The notes: generated from the sequence alone by a model not told the origin. Numbered from the stretch's first letter, positions 21,640 to 35,400 are shown. The stretch: DNA of 64,000 nucleotides from Mytilus edulis (GCF_963676685.1 NC_092355.1:64921006-64985005); one strand, 5' to 3'. Numbers and translations: made by a program.

Positions 21640-23540
21640 AGAATCCGTCATACAAAAAGGTCTGCATCAGTTTTACAGAATTATAAGTGAATAGTTCACA
21701 TAAAAAAGAAAAGGAAAGAATAGAGACACTTCCACATTTATTTGTATTATTTGTATTTTTATCCACCTGATGAGTTAAACCTTTTTCAACTGATTTTTTA
21801 TAGTTCGTTCTTATGTTGAACTGTTACATCACTGTCCAAGCCGCGGTAAGGGGGGGGGGGGGGGGGGATCCCGCTAACATATTTAACGCCGCCACATTCT
21901 GTATGCATGACGTGCTTGTCCCCAGTTAGGAGCCTGCAATTCAGTGCATGGTTGTTGTTTGTTTATGTGTTACCATTGTTTTCGTTATTTGTTAAACATA
22001 AATTAGGCCGCTAGTTTTCTTATTTGAATTGTTTTACATTGTCATTTCGGGGCAATTTCTATTATAGCTGACTATGTGGTATGGGCTTTGTTTATTGTTA
22101 ACGGCCGTAAGGTGACCTGTAGCATGTAAAGATAGTGAAAAAGATAGAAACAGAATAGCAGATTCCCTACCCAAATCTCATGTTTTAATCGTTTAAAAAT
22201 AAAAATTACTTGTTTGTGAAATCAAGAGGACTATAATGGCACACTTATTCAATCGTACCATGCGTACTCAAACGTGCTTTTATCAGGAAACAAATCAACA
22301 TCACCAGCCCAGCAGCCAGTACTCCGGTACTGGCATGAAAATACGGATTTTTTGTGTTATTAAATTTGCTGTTACAAAATGTTAAAAAATATTATAAATT
22401 AAGGAATGTATCTCCCTCATGCAAAGCTCTAATTCCTTTCACGGATTTGGCTATACTTTTTTGGAACTTTTTGATTATAGCTCTACATCTTTTATATAAG
22501 CTTTGGATTTTACATATTTTGGCCACGAGCATCACTGAAGAGACATTATTTGTCGAAATGCGCATCTGGTGCAGAAAAATTGGTACCGTTAATGTTATTA
22601 ATCAATATATTTGAGCTTTTGACTTTGTTTCAACTAATACGTACATAAAACCGTATTGTTAATATTCTGTTTGTTCGTTTATGCATTCTTGACTTTACCT
22701 AAAATATAGAGTTTGGAACATGCAAGTGATTACAATGTAATATTCTAATAATTAAAATTGGGTTTAAAAAGTACTTTATAGTCAATATAACAAGATAAAT
22801 GCTTTTGCTACAAATAATACAAAGAGTAATCCGAGGTTGAGAAACTAATCTAAGTAATTTTATATAAAGGGAACTACAGTTCCTCATACGCCATGTATAG
22901 AAATAATTGCTGTTAGGTAAAATTTCTGGCACTATCAAACATTCCCTCAATTTAAGCCTCGGTTGTCTCGTGGTTGCTTGTTTACCCCTGTCCACCAGGT
23001 CAATGGAATTACTTCAAAAAGGGCAATTGCTAAACATGAGACACTAAGGAGTTGTTGCAAAGACTGATCGGCTAAGAGTCAGAAAAATTGGTTCGGTTAG
23101 AGTGACTTGCACTTTGACCTTGTTAACTAATTCATGCTACATTTTCATTTTATTGTCCTCAATATGCATTTAGTTTGCCACTGGACGTTAAGCATTCATC
23201 CGATTATCCATCTCAATAATCAGTCTCATTTAATAGAAAGTCTTTGAGTTGATCCTGGTGACTCATTTTGCATTGCCTTTATACTGTATTTATTGTTAAT
23301 TTGTTCTTTTATTTCTTACAAAGTTTGATCTTTAGCACTGTTCAGTTCATATATATGGTTATTCATAATAGTTGCCAAAGGTACCAGGCGTGTAATTTAA
23401 TATGCCAGATGCGCGTTTCGTTTATATAAGACTCATCAGTGACGCTCAGATCAATATAATCAGAAAGCCAAACAAGAACCTACAAATCCCAAAAGTTGTG
23501 CCAAGTACAGCTTAGGTAATTTATGCCCGGGATAAGAAAA
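21640..23540. repeat. Dispersed repeats with an 18-bp poly-G tract
   Basis: Poly-G at 21850-21867. 21880-22130 resembles other mussel retro-tails in this window ('TATAGCTGACTATG', 'GGCCGTAAGGTGACC'). 22480-22600 and 23375-23470 carry the 'GCATCACTGAAGAGAC' / 'GACTCATCAGTGACGCTC' family also seen at 32385-32520 and 60290-60430. A conserved string near 22680-22720 (minus ..CTATATTTTAG|GTAAAG) recurs at 51447 and 59920 in the other P4H copies. Confidence 0.6.
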
Positions 23541-24660
23541 TCTTTAGTATTTCGAATAATTTATACTTTTGCAAACAATTAATTTATAAAAATTACCATA
23601 TATTGAATATTTAAGTCAACCCCGAAGTGCTGACTACTTGGCTGGTGATACACTGGGGGACGAAACGAAGATGTGGTATGACTACTAATGAGACAACTGT
23701 CCACAAGAATCAAAGCAAACCTTTGTCGCGTTGTCTATAAATCAGCACGTTCAATATACATGTTTCTAGATCCAATCGTGTTGCGTTGGGTAATTCGAAT
23801 ACTTCAAATAGTTCACTCCCCTCTCGAGTTCCAAATTTGAGGAGAATGTGTTAGGCAAAGTATTATGTACCTGTGTATAATTATACATTTATTCAAATCA
23901 GATGATACCCGCACGTGACGAAGGTATTTTGCCGTCTTTAAGGATGTGACTTTTGGATTGTCACAACGACTGAAATGGCTTACTTGCGACCTTCGCTTTA
24001 TAGGCCTTATCTTGTCATGGTCGACAAATGTCATTCTTTTAAACCTTTCATGAGCTGTTATATGATGCTGGCAAACTTAAATGGTATGCACGTAGAAAGC
24101 CAATGAAGTATGTACGTGCTTTTGGTTGAACCTTGTCAGCATCTGGTGACTTTTGTTAAATTATTCATTTTTTTCAATAATTTGCTCATTTTCCCATTGT
24201 TTAAAAGTGTCATTGCAAGAAAGTTTACCATGCCACGAAATTGCCTCCGTTGAAATTCTGCATATACCCATAGAGCAAATTACATGGATGATTAATATTG
24301 ACCATTTGGTATATTGCCGTATTGTTAACGACACGTACCTGAAGGTCATACATTGATTTGTTGAATGAAATCAAATCTTTAACTACTAATGGGTGCCGAA
24401 GAAGGTCGACTGGAATTATTAGCGAGGATTTCTTGGCATGACTAAAGTTTTTTCAAACAAGTTTCATTCTTATCGAGTTTTTTTTTTTCGAAATACCCTT
24501 TCAAAAATTCACCATGTATTCAGCCTTTTCTTTGTCATTACATCCATTACACGTTTTGCAAGCTTTTTTATCATGTAATTCGGATGGGGTATTTTGGATT
24601 TCATTTTGCTTCCATGATTGGACTGATGTATATAAATGCATTGTTATCATCCTATAAAGT
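23541..24660. other. No gene recognised
   Basis: A short 'GAAGATGTGGTATGA..CTAATGAGACAACTGTCCA' repeat piece occurs near 23668-23705. The remainder shows overlapping short frames on both strands without family features. Confidence 0.45.
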
Positions 24661-24990
24661 GTCAGCACATTGTCTCAAAAAGCTGGCCGATGAAAATAAC
24701 GACAATCAAAATCGCATGCCCTAAGTTGGACTCGAAGCCACGACGTAATAAAAGGACATTATCAGAGAACAGGAAAAGTGACGCCTTCCAAATATCTTGA
24801 TCTGTGGTTTATGGTAATAACCATGTGTAATAGTTTCATAAATTTTGGTTGATGCAATTAAACTAAAGTTACAGAACGGAAACGAAAAATTTAGCAGGTT
24901 TTCCAGTTATAAAGGGGCATAACTCAGGAACGGTAAAAGTGACCCATGCAAATTTGGGACGTACATTTTTGTAATATATATTGATTGATT
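24661..24990. repeat. Dispersed mollusc-type repeat
   Basis: Contains 'AAAGGGGCATAACTCAGGAA' and 'GTAAAAGTGACCCATGCAAA', strings I associate with repeats widespread in bivalve genomes (recognition, not a search). Ends in a (TTGA)n-like run at 24980-24996. Confidence 0.55.
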
Positions 24991-25848
24991 GATTGAGTCA
25001 ATGGCAACAATCTTACGGTCCAACACAATTAGGACTTCTAGGAATGGTCTTGAGCATATTTGATTGTGCGGACTATTTGCGTGGGAATTCTTTATAGCCG
25101 AATTTGACCGCCAATCATTGAAACCTTTGAACCAAAAAACAACCTAAAGGGGCAATTTACGAACGTTGGATGTCAATACTTCAGCAATTCTGGTTTGAAA
25201 TCGTATACAAAAAGGCAGACGACATGGAATTTCCCGATGCCTTATCTAGGTCCGAAAATTGCAAAGCGGAAGTTGTAGAGACCCCTATTAAGATGACCCG
25301 TTTTTTTCCGTCCGTCGAAGCGTTTGCGGTAAAGTTAAATTACTAAACGGTCAAACTTTTTCAGAACTGATTGCTTCAAAAGTAACCGATGTACAAGCAG
25401 TCCGTTTAACTGGCAGTGTGTATGCCGCAGACACATTGATTAGTGACCTGTATGATGCCGATAAAGATAAAAGCGACGATAATATTAGAAAAAATAGTGA
25501 GAAAAAAAATAGAAACATCGACGTACATATACGTCAGATACCGGAATCGTTAACAAACCTTTAACAACATCTGCTTTTGAAAATCTATCAATTTCTACCG
25601 AAACACTAAAACAACTGGAACGTCAGGATATCATATTGACAAACACTATAGACTATCTCGAAAATGACACATTACCGAATCTCAAAAGGACGCTAGGCGA
25701 GTTTTTTTTTTAAATCATCTGAGTACGCCTTGATTGGCAAAGTCCTATTTCATTCTCGAATCGCTAAAGCTAAGCGCAACAAAATGATAGATCATTATCA
25801 GATTGTTACACCCGAGCCGTTAATTGATACTGTGCCTACAGTTGTTCA

Positions 25849-26310
25849 GGTGTAATACCACCAAATCATAGTACGTCACATCCGGTTGTACGAAAGTAGA
25901 TCTAAAAAAAATATTCCCTTGAATTTGACAGTTGTAGAAAAGTAACCCTGCATTTCAATGCACTTAAATTTACCTGAGTCATAAACATGTATGTTGTGTG
26001 TCTGAAAGCATCTTTCTTTTTTTATTTTATGGTCTTTTAAGATATTTCGGAAAGTTTAGGTTACATAGTTACCAAAGCAGGTAACCAGTAAATAACAGTG
26101 TAAAAATTGGGTTTTTTACTTCCGATGATGGTTACTTTCTTATACGCAATGAAATGTAGTGTGAAATTTTTACTGTAGCACTGGAAAGGATTAAACTTTA
26201 TTCATGCATAGTATTTCTTTGGTTAAAATAAAGGTAAATACTGAACAATTTAAAACAAAATGCCAATTTAACAAAGACTAATAAGGGAAAATCAATGGTG
26301 GTATTACACC
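25849..26310 (+). mobile_element. MITE family 'GGTG', 462-bp copy, TTCA target duplication
   Basis: Starts GGTGTAATACCACCA and ends TGGTGGTATTACACC, a perfect 15-bp TIR. TTCA is duplicated at 25845-25848 and 26311-26314. Taking the element out restores GTTG-TTCA-TGATGC, which reads the expected VVHDAPLGG of the gypsy H2C2 region, so the target state is proven by the reading frame. It has no coding capacity. Four copies occur in the window. Confidence 0.93.
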
Positions 26311-26627
26311 TTCATGATGCACCCCTTGGCGGAAATTGTGGGATTAACAAGACTTTGGACAGAGTAAAAGAACACTTTCTTTCCCAGAATGGGAAAATCA
26401 TTCCAGACTATGTTCAATCATGCATGTCACCTTTGCCAAATTCATAAGGTCTCAAATAAGAAAACAAAGCAGGAAATAGTGTCTTTCAAACCGCGTCTGG
26501 CGTATATACTAAATTTAGTCCTGGTATCAATGATGAGTTTATTTCCAACGCCTGTCGAACCATTTCAGGTGTGGCAGATGGACCCTTATGTGGTCCCTAT
26601 CCACTTTCCGTTAATGGAAATACATAT

Positions 26628-27639
26628 GTAAAATTGAGAATGGAAATGGGGAATGTGCCAAAGAGACAACAACCCGACCATAGAAAAAAAACAACAACAG
26701 AAGGTCACCAACAGGTATTCAATGTAGCGAAAAATTTCCGCACCCGGAGGCGTCCATCAGCTGGCCCCTAAACAAATATATACTAGTTCAGTGATAATGA
26801 ACGCCATACTAATTTCCAAATTTTACACAAGAAAATAAAATTAAAATTATACAAGACTAACAAAGGCCAGAGGCTCCTGACTTTGGACAGGCGCAAAAAT
26901 GCGGCGGGGTTAAACATGTTTGTGAGATCTCAACCCTCCCCCTATACCTCTAGCCAATGTAGAAAAGTAAACGCATAACAATACGCACATTAAAATTCAG
27001 TTCAAGAGAAGTCCGAGTCTGATGTCAGAAGATGTAATCAAAGAAAATAAACAAAATGACAATAACACATAAATAACAACAGACTACTAGCAGTTAACTG
27101 ACATGCCAGCTCCAGACTTCAATTAAACTGACTGAAAGATTATGATTTCATCTTATGAACATCAGGCACAATCCTTCCCGTTAGGGGTTTAGTATCATAC
27201 CATCATAACATATATGAGAAGAACATAACCCGTGTATGCCAACAACTGGTTTTTGAATAAATGTGTTTAGTTCCGATGCAAAGACCCTATAAGTGAATCA
27301 ATATTAACGCCAAAATATGCAATCTTTAATGACCTGACAACAGTATCGTAACTATATCCCTTCTTAAAAAGTCTATTCAAAGGTTTTGTTAGTTTTTGAG
27401 GTGAATACTGACACCTTTGTGCTTTATAAAGAATATTTCCAGAAAAAATTGGATGTGAAATACCTGAACGTATAAGAAGTCTGCATGTTGAGCTATATTT
27501 ACGAATGATGTCCTTATACCGATGATAAAATTTAGTTAATGTTTTGACTAGTTTGTGATATCGAAAACCCTGGTGTAATAATTTTTCAGTAATACATAAA
27601 TTTCTCTCGTTAAAATCTAAAACATTGTTACATACACGA
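26628..27639 (-). mobile_element. Penelope-like element 3' portion, inserted in gypsy integrase
   Basis: Minus strand. Entering from 27639 it encodes the C-terminal RT/thumb region (FNERNLCITEKLLHQGFRYH, then LTKFYHRYKDIIRKY, then SGISHPIFSGN, then FKKGYSYDTVVRSLK). The family 3' tail follows, ending near 26628 in CCATTTCCATTCTCAATTTT. The tail is shared with 46388-46975 and 55046-55632 (plus strand) and 59480-59845. The insertion separates NGNTYV from FTAVDMF of the gypsy integrase, with about 3-5 bp (TGT/ATGT) possibly duplicated. 5'-truncated, as expected for target-primed insertion. Confidence 0.85.
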
Positions 27640-28670
27640 GCGAATGTTTACAGCGGTTGATATGTTTACCAAATTATTATTTGCATACCCGTTGCGAAAT
27701 AAGGATGTTATAACCGTATGCGAGGCAAGATACATGATGTTTACTACTTTTGGAGTTTGCCAAGTTTTAATATCGGATCGTGGTAGTGAATTTCCCAATA
27801 AATGTACAGCCGAATTATATAAATTGCTTGAAGTTACACAGGAATTCACGCAAACATTTGCCCATCATTGTATAGGGTCGTGTGAACGCCAACATCGAAC
27901 GTTAGCATCTAACGTTTAACAACTCGTGTTCTTAAAGGAAAACCATGGAAAAAACGAACTATAGTCAGTGTTATTCTCAATGAACTAATATGTAAACAAC
28001 AGCATTGATTTTTCACCATTCGAAATGGAAACGTCAATTTTTTTCCGCTTATACAATTTAACAGAGAATCTTTCAAAGACATACCAGTAGATATGTGTAT
28101 TTCTTTTCAGGAACTCACTTCTAAATTAAATACAATACATGAAATAGTATCAAACAATGATATCGCATCCGGATTACAAATGGAGGAAAAGGAAAATTTG
28201 AAAAGTAACAATTTAAAACTATCAATTGGTGATTATGTTTATCTCAAGCGTGATATTTCCGGTGTAGGAAGAAAATTTAAACCAACTTTTCATGGTCCGT
28301 ATATAGTTATTAACAGTCCCAGTTCCCATCTTATCAAACTCCGCGATCCAACAGGGAAAAGAAAGTTGTCCGACGCCGTACATACATATACACAGACTGA
28401 AAATAGCGCATATCCGAGCACCTGACCCTGTGCATTGTTTAGCGCCTTTAAATGTTGAGAGTACCGAGTCAGAAGAAAATGAAACTCTCAGTTTTAGTAA
28501 GAATGACGATATTGAAAAACCACCGTCCGATACTTTTGACAGTGAGGCTCATGTTAGGAGGTCTACAAGGAAAGTTAACACTCCATTGCGTTTCAGTGAC
28601 GAAAACTATGTAACTACTAATAACATTGAAAGTTCAACGGGTGCCAAATCCGAAAAGGTTTAACGAATTT

Positions 28671-29860
28671 TGGCATAAAGAACGGAAATCAATCATTACT
28701 ATATATTTAGTGCAATTAGTTGGTGAACACTCACAAAATGCGCAATGGAGAACATTATTGCAATTATCATAAAAAGCCCAAGAATTGTTAATTGCACGAC
28801 TTCCGTCGCTACAGTGAAGTAATTCCTAATCGTCCTAATATTGTATTTACGTAATGTATGTGATTCAGACAGTATATTGGGGATAACTGAGTCGCCAATT
28901 ATTTGGAATATTTGGAATTTTGATTTGCAACAGTGTCGTTAAAGTTCGATGAATGTATTCAAAGTGCGTGGTATTTCTTTTGAATGGTTTTGTTTCCTTA
29001 ATGTGGATTTAAAGGGTTTGGTGATACCTGTAACTGTATCGCCAATAACTTCTGCTTTAAAAAACGTATTCGAATTAGAATTAAAGATTAATACTTTGCG
29101 ATGATTGTCATACTATAATGGTGATGTGTGGTCTTCTGCCGATCTTATTTCAAATGAAGTTGATGGTGATTCATAGAAAAGATTTGGTGAAAATTAAAGT
29201 AAATTTCGAGTGGAGAACTAGTGATTATGATGGACAATTTACAGTTTATGACTTGAATAGCATTTAATTATTATTTGTTTTTTATTCGTTATGTATAAAT
29301 TATGCTAGATGATTGTGTGTTTATATGATTGTGCGTCTGTAACCCATTTAATTAAATTTCTTTTTATTAGTACATGCAATTGTGTATATTTATCTCTATG
29401 AGTAAGAAAGAGTCAGAAAGTGGTGTAGGAGATGTAATGATTTGCTTAGAACGAAAACCTTTCATTTTTAATGCTGTCGTATGTGTGTAGACAAGCGAAC
29501 GAGGAGTTTATGGTCTCCACTGAGAAATCGTTAGTTATATCAGAACATCAATCGATGGAATATTTAAATCGTACTGTATCTGTATTTGACTATACTTTAT
29601 ATTTGCCTCATTTTTTGCAATATTTTTCATTGACTCTATATGCTAGGTACACATTAAATTTTGGGTGTATTGGCGAACGTTTGAAATGATTTTATAAGAG
29701 AGACAAAAAAACTGTTTTAATCATTTCATTAGTAGTTTTGAAATTGCTAAAGTATTTCTTAATTATATATGACTATATTGATGTTGTTTATAACAATGTA
29801 TTCCGACTGTAAAACTACCAATCATTTAGAAATTTAAAAATCTTTCTTTCGGGGCGGGGA
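28671..29860 (+). other. Gypsy 3' internal region, unassigned
   Basis: Lies between the end of the integrase tail and the polypurine tract GGGGCGGGGA (29851-29860). A 72-codon frame at 29471-29689 lacks recognisable features. It could be a decayed third ORF or plain 3' untranslated DNA. Confidence 0.45.
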
Positions 29861-30450
29861 TGTTATATACATATTTTCGTTATTAATAAGGGTTTCTAGT
29901 TCACAGTCTGGTATCTGTCACTGTATAAAACTATATATTTAATTTGTAGTTATATCCTTGATAAACTGATAAATGTATACTTTAAGTTTATTTATCATTT
30001 AAATTTCACATTTAATTTTGGTTTAATTTGAATTTAAGCTATTAATTAAATCCTACATTTAATTGTGGTTTAAATCAACCTTTATGCTAGCTTAAATGTA
30101 ATGTATAAGTAAGTTTAAATGAATTTATATTTGGCAAATTCTTAATTTAAGCAAGATTAGTTCAAGTTAATCTTCATTCGACTTAGAATTTATTTTAATT
30201 TAACCTTCACTATACTAGACATTTAAAAAAATTTAATCTAACATTATATAGATATTTTGAAAGTTTAATTTTGAATAATCTTCATTTTACTAGACATTTA
30301 AGTCTGAATTCCAGCAAGTTTATTTTAATTCATATTTACAAATCAAATGATTTTAAGCAAATATTAAATTGCTATATTAAAATTTCCGCCGCATTTAATC
30401 TTCACTTTGTCCAACATTTAAGTCTTTCTTTAGGAATAAATGGTTAGTTT
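29861..30450 (+). mobile_element. Putative 3' LTR of the gypsy element
   Basis: Begins TGTTATATACATATTTTCG directly after the purine tract GGGGCGGGGA, the standard PPT/LTR junction. The body is very AT-rich with 'TTTAATTT..AATTTAAGC' runs. The 3' border is not defined because no 5' LTR is present for comparison; another repeat begins near 30460. Confidence 0.6.
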
Positions 30451-31680
30451 AACAACAACTTGGGCTTCGCTCATTGTTAAGGCCGTATGGTGACCTTATT
30501 AATAAGTAGTTTGGTCTCTTGTGAAGAGTTGTCTCATTGGCAATTACACCACATCTACTTTTTTTTTTATATTATCTGAAATTAAATTTGAATAAAAGTA
30601 TGATTCAAGAAGAAAATACTGAATTTAGATATTAAAGCAGCTTTTTCCTTTAAATCATGAGTAAAGGGTTTGATCTATTTAATTTTGATTTGCTTAAGAT
30701 TTTATGTATAATGTATACAATACAGATACTATGGGTTTGAATCCATAAAATGTATATACTTTTTCATTTAAGCAGGTGAGTTACTTTACCTGCTTAATAT
30801 TCTGTTGAAATTCACATTATGTTTTGAACTTGCAAACATATTGTTATTTAAGAGTACAAAAGTAGTTTACCGGCCATTTGTCTTGAAACTTAACCATATC
30901 CACAGACACTTAATGATAAAATTAAAGCAGTACTATATTAAAATACATGTACTTCTTTAGTTTTCTTCCAATAAATACCCTGTAATTTATATGTTTTTCT
31001 TGCACTTGGAATGATTGTTGTTGTTTGCCAACCCAGTAGTCAGCCCATTAGTCAGTACTTCGGTGTTGACATGAATATCAATTATGTGGTCATTTTTATA
31101 AATTTCCTGATACAAAACTTTGAATTTTTCGAAAACTAAGGATTTTCTTGTCCCAGGAATAGATTACAACGTAATCAGTACGATATTTTACGTTTGAAGT
31201 TAGATTCAAAACAAACCGGACATAGTTTTATAATATAGTTAATTGCTACCTTAGTTTGATATTAATAAGTATTAAAATGTGCTTTGTTATTAAATGCAAT
31301 ATCAGTATTTAGTTCAAATATATAATCTTAAATCAATCCAAATCTATCTTATTCATTCTTATGTGACGTCATTTTTCATTTTTTGATGATCTGTTTTACA
31401 AATTCAAATGACGTCATTTTTTCGTCATTTTTCAGTTTCAAATAGGACGTCACTTGGCGTAGAGGTTTAAACTTATTCGGATGTGTCTACTTTTGTGTTT
31501 CAAATGTCTGGTTATGTAAATGTATTCCAGTTGTTTCCTGTAATTAGTTAATACTTCAGTTTTATCATGTACATCTTTTGAATATTCATTTTATAAAATT
31601 TACTGTTTGCAAAAGTATAAATTATTCTAAATTATAGGGATTTTCTGGTAACTAACAGAAAACCCTTGCCGTTGTTGGCA
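30451..31680. repeat. Retro-tail repeat then AT-rich DNA
   Basis: 30455-30570 is a dispersed tail ('GGGCTTCGCTCATTGTTAAG', 'GAGTTGTCTCATTGGCAATT', then a T-run), similar to parts of 5150-5300, 9530-9640, 45660-45780, 54300-54440 and 63230-63350. The rest has no recognised content apart from a GCAGGTGAGTTACTTTACCTGC stem-loop near 30773 (arms GCAGGT/ACCTGC). Confidence 0.55.
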
Positions 31681-31689
31681 CAACCTTTT

Positions 31690-32520
31690 TGATCTTTTGG
31701 TCCTCAATGCTGTTCAACTTTGTACTCGTTTCGACTTTCAAACTTTTGTATCTGGGCGTCACACGTAGGTCTTGTGTGGACAAAATACACTTCTGGCTTA
31801 TTAAAATTTTAAACTTGTTGCCTTTTGTTGGCTGTTGTTCGTGTGATTCTTTGTCAATTGTGTTCTCCAATTTATTTATATTGTAGTCCTGTGTTGTCAT
31901 TTTGATGTTATATTTCACATGGCCATAAAAGTTCGAGGTTTGGCTTGCCACAAAACCAGGTTCAACCCACCATTTTTTCCTTTAAAAATGCCCTGTACCA
32001 AGTCAGGAATATGGCCATTGTTTTATTATAGTTCCTTTCTGTGTGTATTACATTATAACGTTGTGTCGTTTTTTTTCTTTTATTTTTGAGTGTAAATTCA
32101 CATTGCGAAAAGACGTGTCACGGTACTTGTCTATCCCAAATTCATGTATTTGGTTTTGATGTTATATATACATGTATATGTTATATTTGTTATTCTCGTG
32201 GGATTTTGTCTATGTGTGTTACATTTTAGTGTTATGTCGTTGTTCTCCTCTTATATTTAATGCGTTTCCCTCGGTTTTAGTTTGTTACCCCGATTTTGTT
32301 TTTTTGTCCATGGATTAATGAGTTTTGAACAGCGGTATACTACTGTTGCCTTTATTTACCTTAGCCGTATTTGGCACAACTTTTTGGAATTTTTTATCCT
32401 CAATGCTCTTCAACTTTGTACTTGTTTGGCTATATAACTATTTTGATATGAGCGTCACTGATGAGTCTTATGGAGACGAAACGAGCGTGGCGTACTAAAT
32501 TATAATTCTGGTACTTTTGA
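31690..32520 (+). repeat. Composite mussel dispersed repeats
   Basis: 31690-31800 and 32385-32520 are two copies of the 'TCCTCAATGCT.TTCAACTTTGTAC' / 'GAGCGTCACTGATGAGTC' family. Between them, 31950-32360 holds 'CTGTACCAAGTCAGGAATAT' and 'TGAACAGCGGTATACTACTG' blocks. The latter recurs at 43985-44010 and 51847-51872, the former at 63820-63840 and reversed at 34050-34080. Inference: retroelement 3' ends. Confidence 0.65.
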
Positions 32521-33360
32521 TAACTATTGCTGAAATTTATCCCACATCTGCCCTAGGCCTGTTCTTTAAACAAATATGCCATCAACATCAACTAGTATCC
32601 TTTTTTCTTTGTCAGAAATAATAAGAATAAAACAACAAAGTAAAGTTCTAATTTTAATTACTAGCCACAACAGTTATAACTTCATTTTGGAAGATATCAG
32701 CTAGATCTGACTGTATTATAAGCCATTCATCTAAAACAACATAAAACATCTTTTCATTTGAATTTCATTAAATTAATTCATCAACAAATCAGAATATAGA
32801 ACGTGAGTTTTGGAGTTGTCTCTCTTTAATTATTAAATAAATTCGGTTAATATGGCACAGTTGAATATTCTGATAAAGTGTGTACTCGTCAATAAAACAA
32901 TTATAAGACAAAATCAGAAATAACCTCGTCAGTATAGTCAATTTAATTTTCATTAGATAAAAAAAAACCTCCTGTATAAACAGTGGGACATTTTTTTCAA
33001 AGAAAAACCTATGAAAAAGCATATTTTATGAAATTACCAATACTATTAATCAGATATTAACTTTACATGACCTTTCAGCAAATAAAAAAAAACAAATACA
33101 AATATTCACATGCTTATTATACTAAGATCTTCTTTTCATTTGAAATATCAAGAAGGTTTGGAAATTGTGAGTAAAAAAAGTCAACTAAAAGCAATGAATG
33201 TGAAGATAACTAAAGATAAAACTGTTTCAGTGAGTAGAATCAAATTTTATTTTTATTTTTTTGGGAAAACAATTTGATATATATGAACAAAAAGCATAAA
33301 AAAACCATAAACAATTCAAACAATCTCACCATACCAAATGGTTATAACTAATAATTATAA
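32521..33360. other. AT-rich, nothing recognised
   Basis: Simple AT-rich DNA; the short minus-strand open frame at 32789-33022 has no family features. Confidence 0.5.
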
Positions 33361-35400
33361 AAAAATAGTTACTTCCCCTAGATCAGAGAAGTACATAATG
33401 TCCTTGATATCAAAGCTATGTTTACATGGATTATTTTGAGTAAGGCTACATGTATTTATCATAAATATTGTTCTTAATTTAATATTTTATGTAAACAAGA
33501 CAGATAAAAGTAATCACTTACAATTCATTTTGTATTATCAAACTTAAAGCAGATAAAAGTACATAGCAAATAAATTTGACTGTCATTCATATATATTTTG
33601 TTATAACTCGCATATGGCACATACAGTCAGCCATCAGATTATGCTTTGAGTATGCACAACACAGATATTTCCACGCCCCAACATTATATACAACTCTATA
33701 ATTGTACTCTAAAATACTTGCAAATTTAATACATTAAATTTTGTTATTTACATTGAATTAAAAATGTTTGAGTTACTTCCCCTAGATCAGAAGAGTCAAG
33801 TATGTCCTTTATCAATTCTACTCTGTTGTTAAAGTTATGTTAACATGTTTTATTTCTAGATGAGATACTTTTACTAGTATTCTTCATAAAGGAGGTTTTG
33901 AATTTGAAATCTTATGTAGATAATGGTTGATAAAATTGGGTAAAAAGTAAAATCACAAAAATACTGAACTCAGAGGAGAATCCAATCGGAAAGTCCATAA
34001 TCACATGGCAAAATCAAATGACAAAACACAAAAAAAAACGAATGGACAAGAACTGTCATATTCCTGACTTGTTACAGGCATTTTCAAATGTAGAAAATGG
34101 TGCAGTAAACCTGGTTTTAAAGCGCTAAACCTCTCACTTTGATGACAGTCTCATCAAATTCCGTTATAATTACAATGATGCGTGAACTAAACAGACATAA
34201 TAAATAAAATAGTCAAAATATGGGTACAGCAGTCATCATCGTGTAACAATTTTAAAAGGAACAATTTAACAGAACACAAAAAAACATCTATCTACAAACA
34301 CATACATTGATTCGCGTGTCTGACGTCATATAAATTTGACGTTCAATGTATATACAAACAATTAAAAAATTTCAAATAGACAATGTTAGCAGACAGGGTT
34401 GAAAAATCAAAGTATGTAAGAATTAATTTCAGAAATAGACCGAGATTTAAAACAGTTCAAAAGTTATATAGAATTTATAGGAATCCACAAATAGTTGATT
34501 CCACTACGCGATTGAATAATTTTGACGTTTGTGGTTCAACGGTTTTTCTAATTCATAATAGGAATATTTTATAATGACATATAATAGAACAATATCATAT
34601 TGACGGGATCTTTTAAAGTACAGAGTCACGTTATAAGAACCAAAAAATTCGCATACTAGTATACAAAACACACCAGCAAAAATTGAAAGATAATACAAAC
34701 ACATTGACGGGATGTTTAAGTACCGAGCCACGTTAAATGAATGTCACATATATATAAAACAATCCAACAGTGAAAGTACTATTAATAATAGAACAAAGAC
34801 AAATGAAAGAACAATATAACACGTTGCTAAGATGATAAACAGCTTCAGTACGCAGAATCTATACATCAATACCGTCATGTATTGTTTGTGAAGTTGATAC
34901 AGAATATTTATCAACAAGATCTTGGTACCTTCCGATGATTTTTTTTAGAAAAAGGACGAGACGTTCTTTGACATACTCCTGGTTCATCAACTTTCTACTC
35001 AGACACTGATGACGTTTTACAAAGTCTAAGTAGGAGATGTAATAGCGTAATGAATTACAATACGGGGTACCATCAAGCTAAATTAAGATTAAACTTTTCA
35101 AAGAAGATTTATTTGCAAATGCATTTACTTCATTGAAATATGTTTTTAGAACTAACAAATGATATAAAGTCAACAATTTGGTAAATGTACGACACACATA
35201 TTCCAACCCCCAACATTGTAAATCAGTAACAATTATTTAATTGTACTGTAATTATAACTTTAAAAACTTCTAGACAGGAATATTCAAGAAACAAATCCAA
35301 AATGTGTTCACTTAAAAATGTTTGAATTACTTCCCCTAGATCAGAAAAGAGCGGAATGTCTTTTCTGCATTCTACACTATTGTTGATTTGTGTTTATTTG
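33361..35400. repeat. CCCCTAGATCAGA repeat units around a 1-kb dispersed repeat
   Basis: 'TTACTTCCCCTAGATCAGA' occurs at about 33370, 33773 and 35328, each followed by '.AATGTC.TT' and preceded (for the last two) by 'CCCCAACATT' and 'AAAAATGTTTGA'. These are three copies of a unit of about 400 bp. 33940-34960 between the second and third is a long dispersed repeat whose first 200 bp is the reverse of the block at 31950-32030. The frame at 34383-34574 is repeat sequence, not a gene. Confidence 0.65.

Larger units (their letters stand above)
25005..28670 (+). mobile_element. Decayed Ty3/gypsy LTR retrotransposon, RNase H to integrase
   Basis: Recognisable in order and in shifting frames: RNase H end (ERWMSILQQFWFEIVYKKAD, then DALSR) at 25160-25250; linker; the H2C2 zinc-finger region of integrase (HDAPLGGN near 26312, then QSCHLCQ-like near 26400); integrase core start (WQMDP.GPYPLSVNGNTYV, 26570-26630); core continuation (FTAVDMFTKLLFAYPLRNKD, then ISDRGSEF, then RQHRTLA) at 27640-27915; C-terminal module (DYVYLKRDISGVGRKF, GPYIVI) at 28225-28330; and a polar tail to 28663. 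Reverse transcriptase, protease, gag and the 5' LTR are missing. Many stops and frameshifts, a MITE, a Penelope-like insertion and a small dispersed-repeat insertion (about 26480-26545) make it non-functional. Confidence 0.88.

Noticed and set aside
22699-22995. 98-codon minus-strand frame starting MDRGKQATTRQPRLK
   Set aside because: Built from repeat sequence; only its last few codons coincide with the conserved donor-like string of the P4H copies.
29471-29689. Possible envelope-like third ORF of the gypsy element
   Set aside because: No signal peptide, cysteine pattern or membrane segment that would support it.
34383-34574. Basic 63-codon plus-strand frame (MLADRVEKSKYVRINFRNRP)
   Set aside because: Inside a dispersed repeat; no support as a gene.
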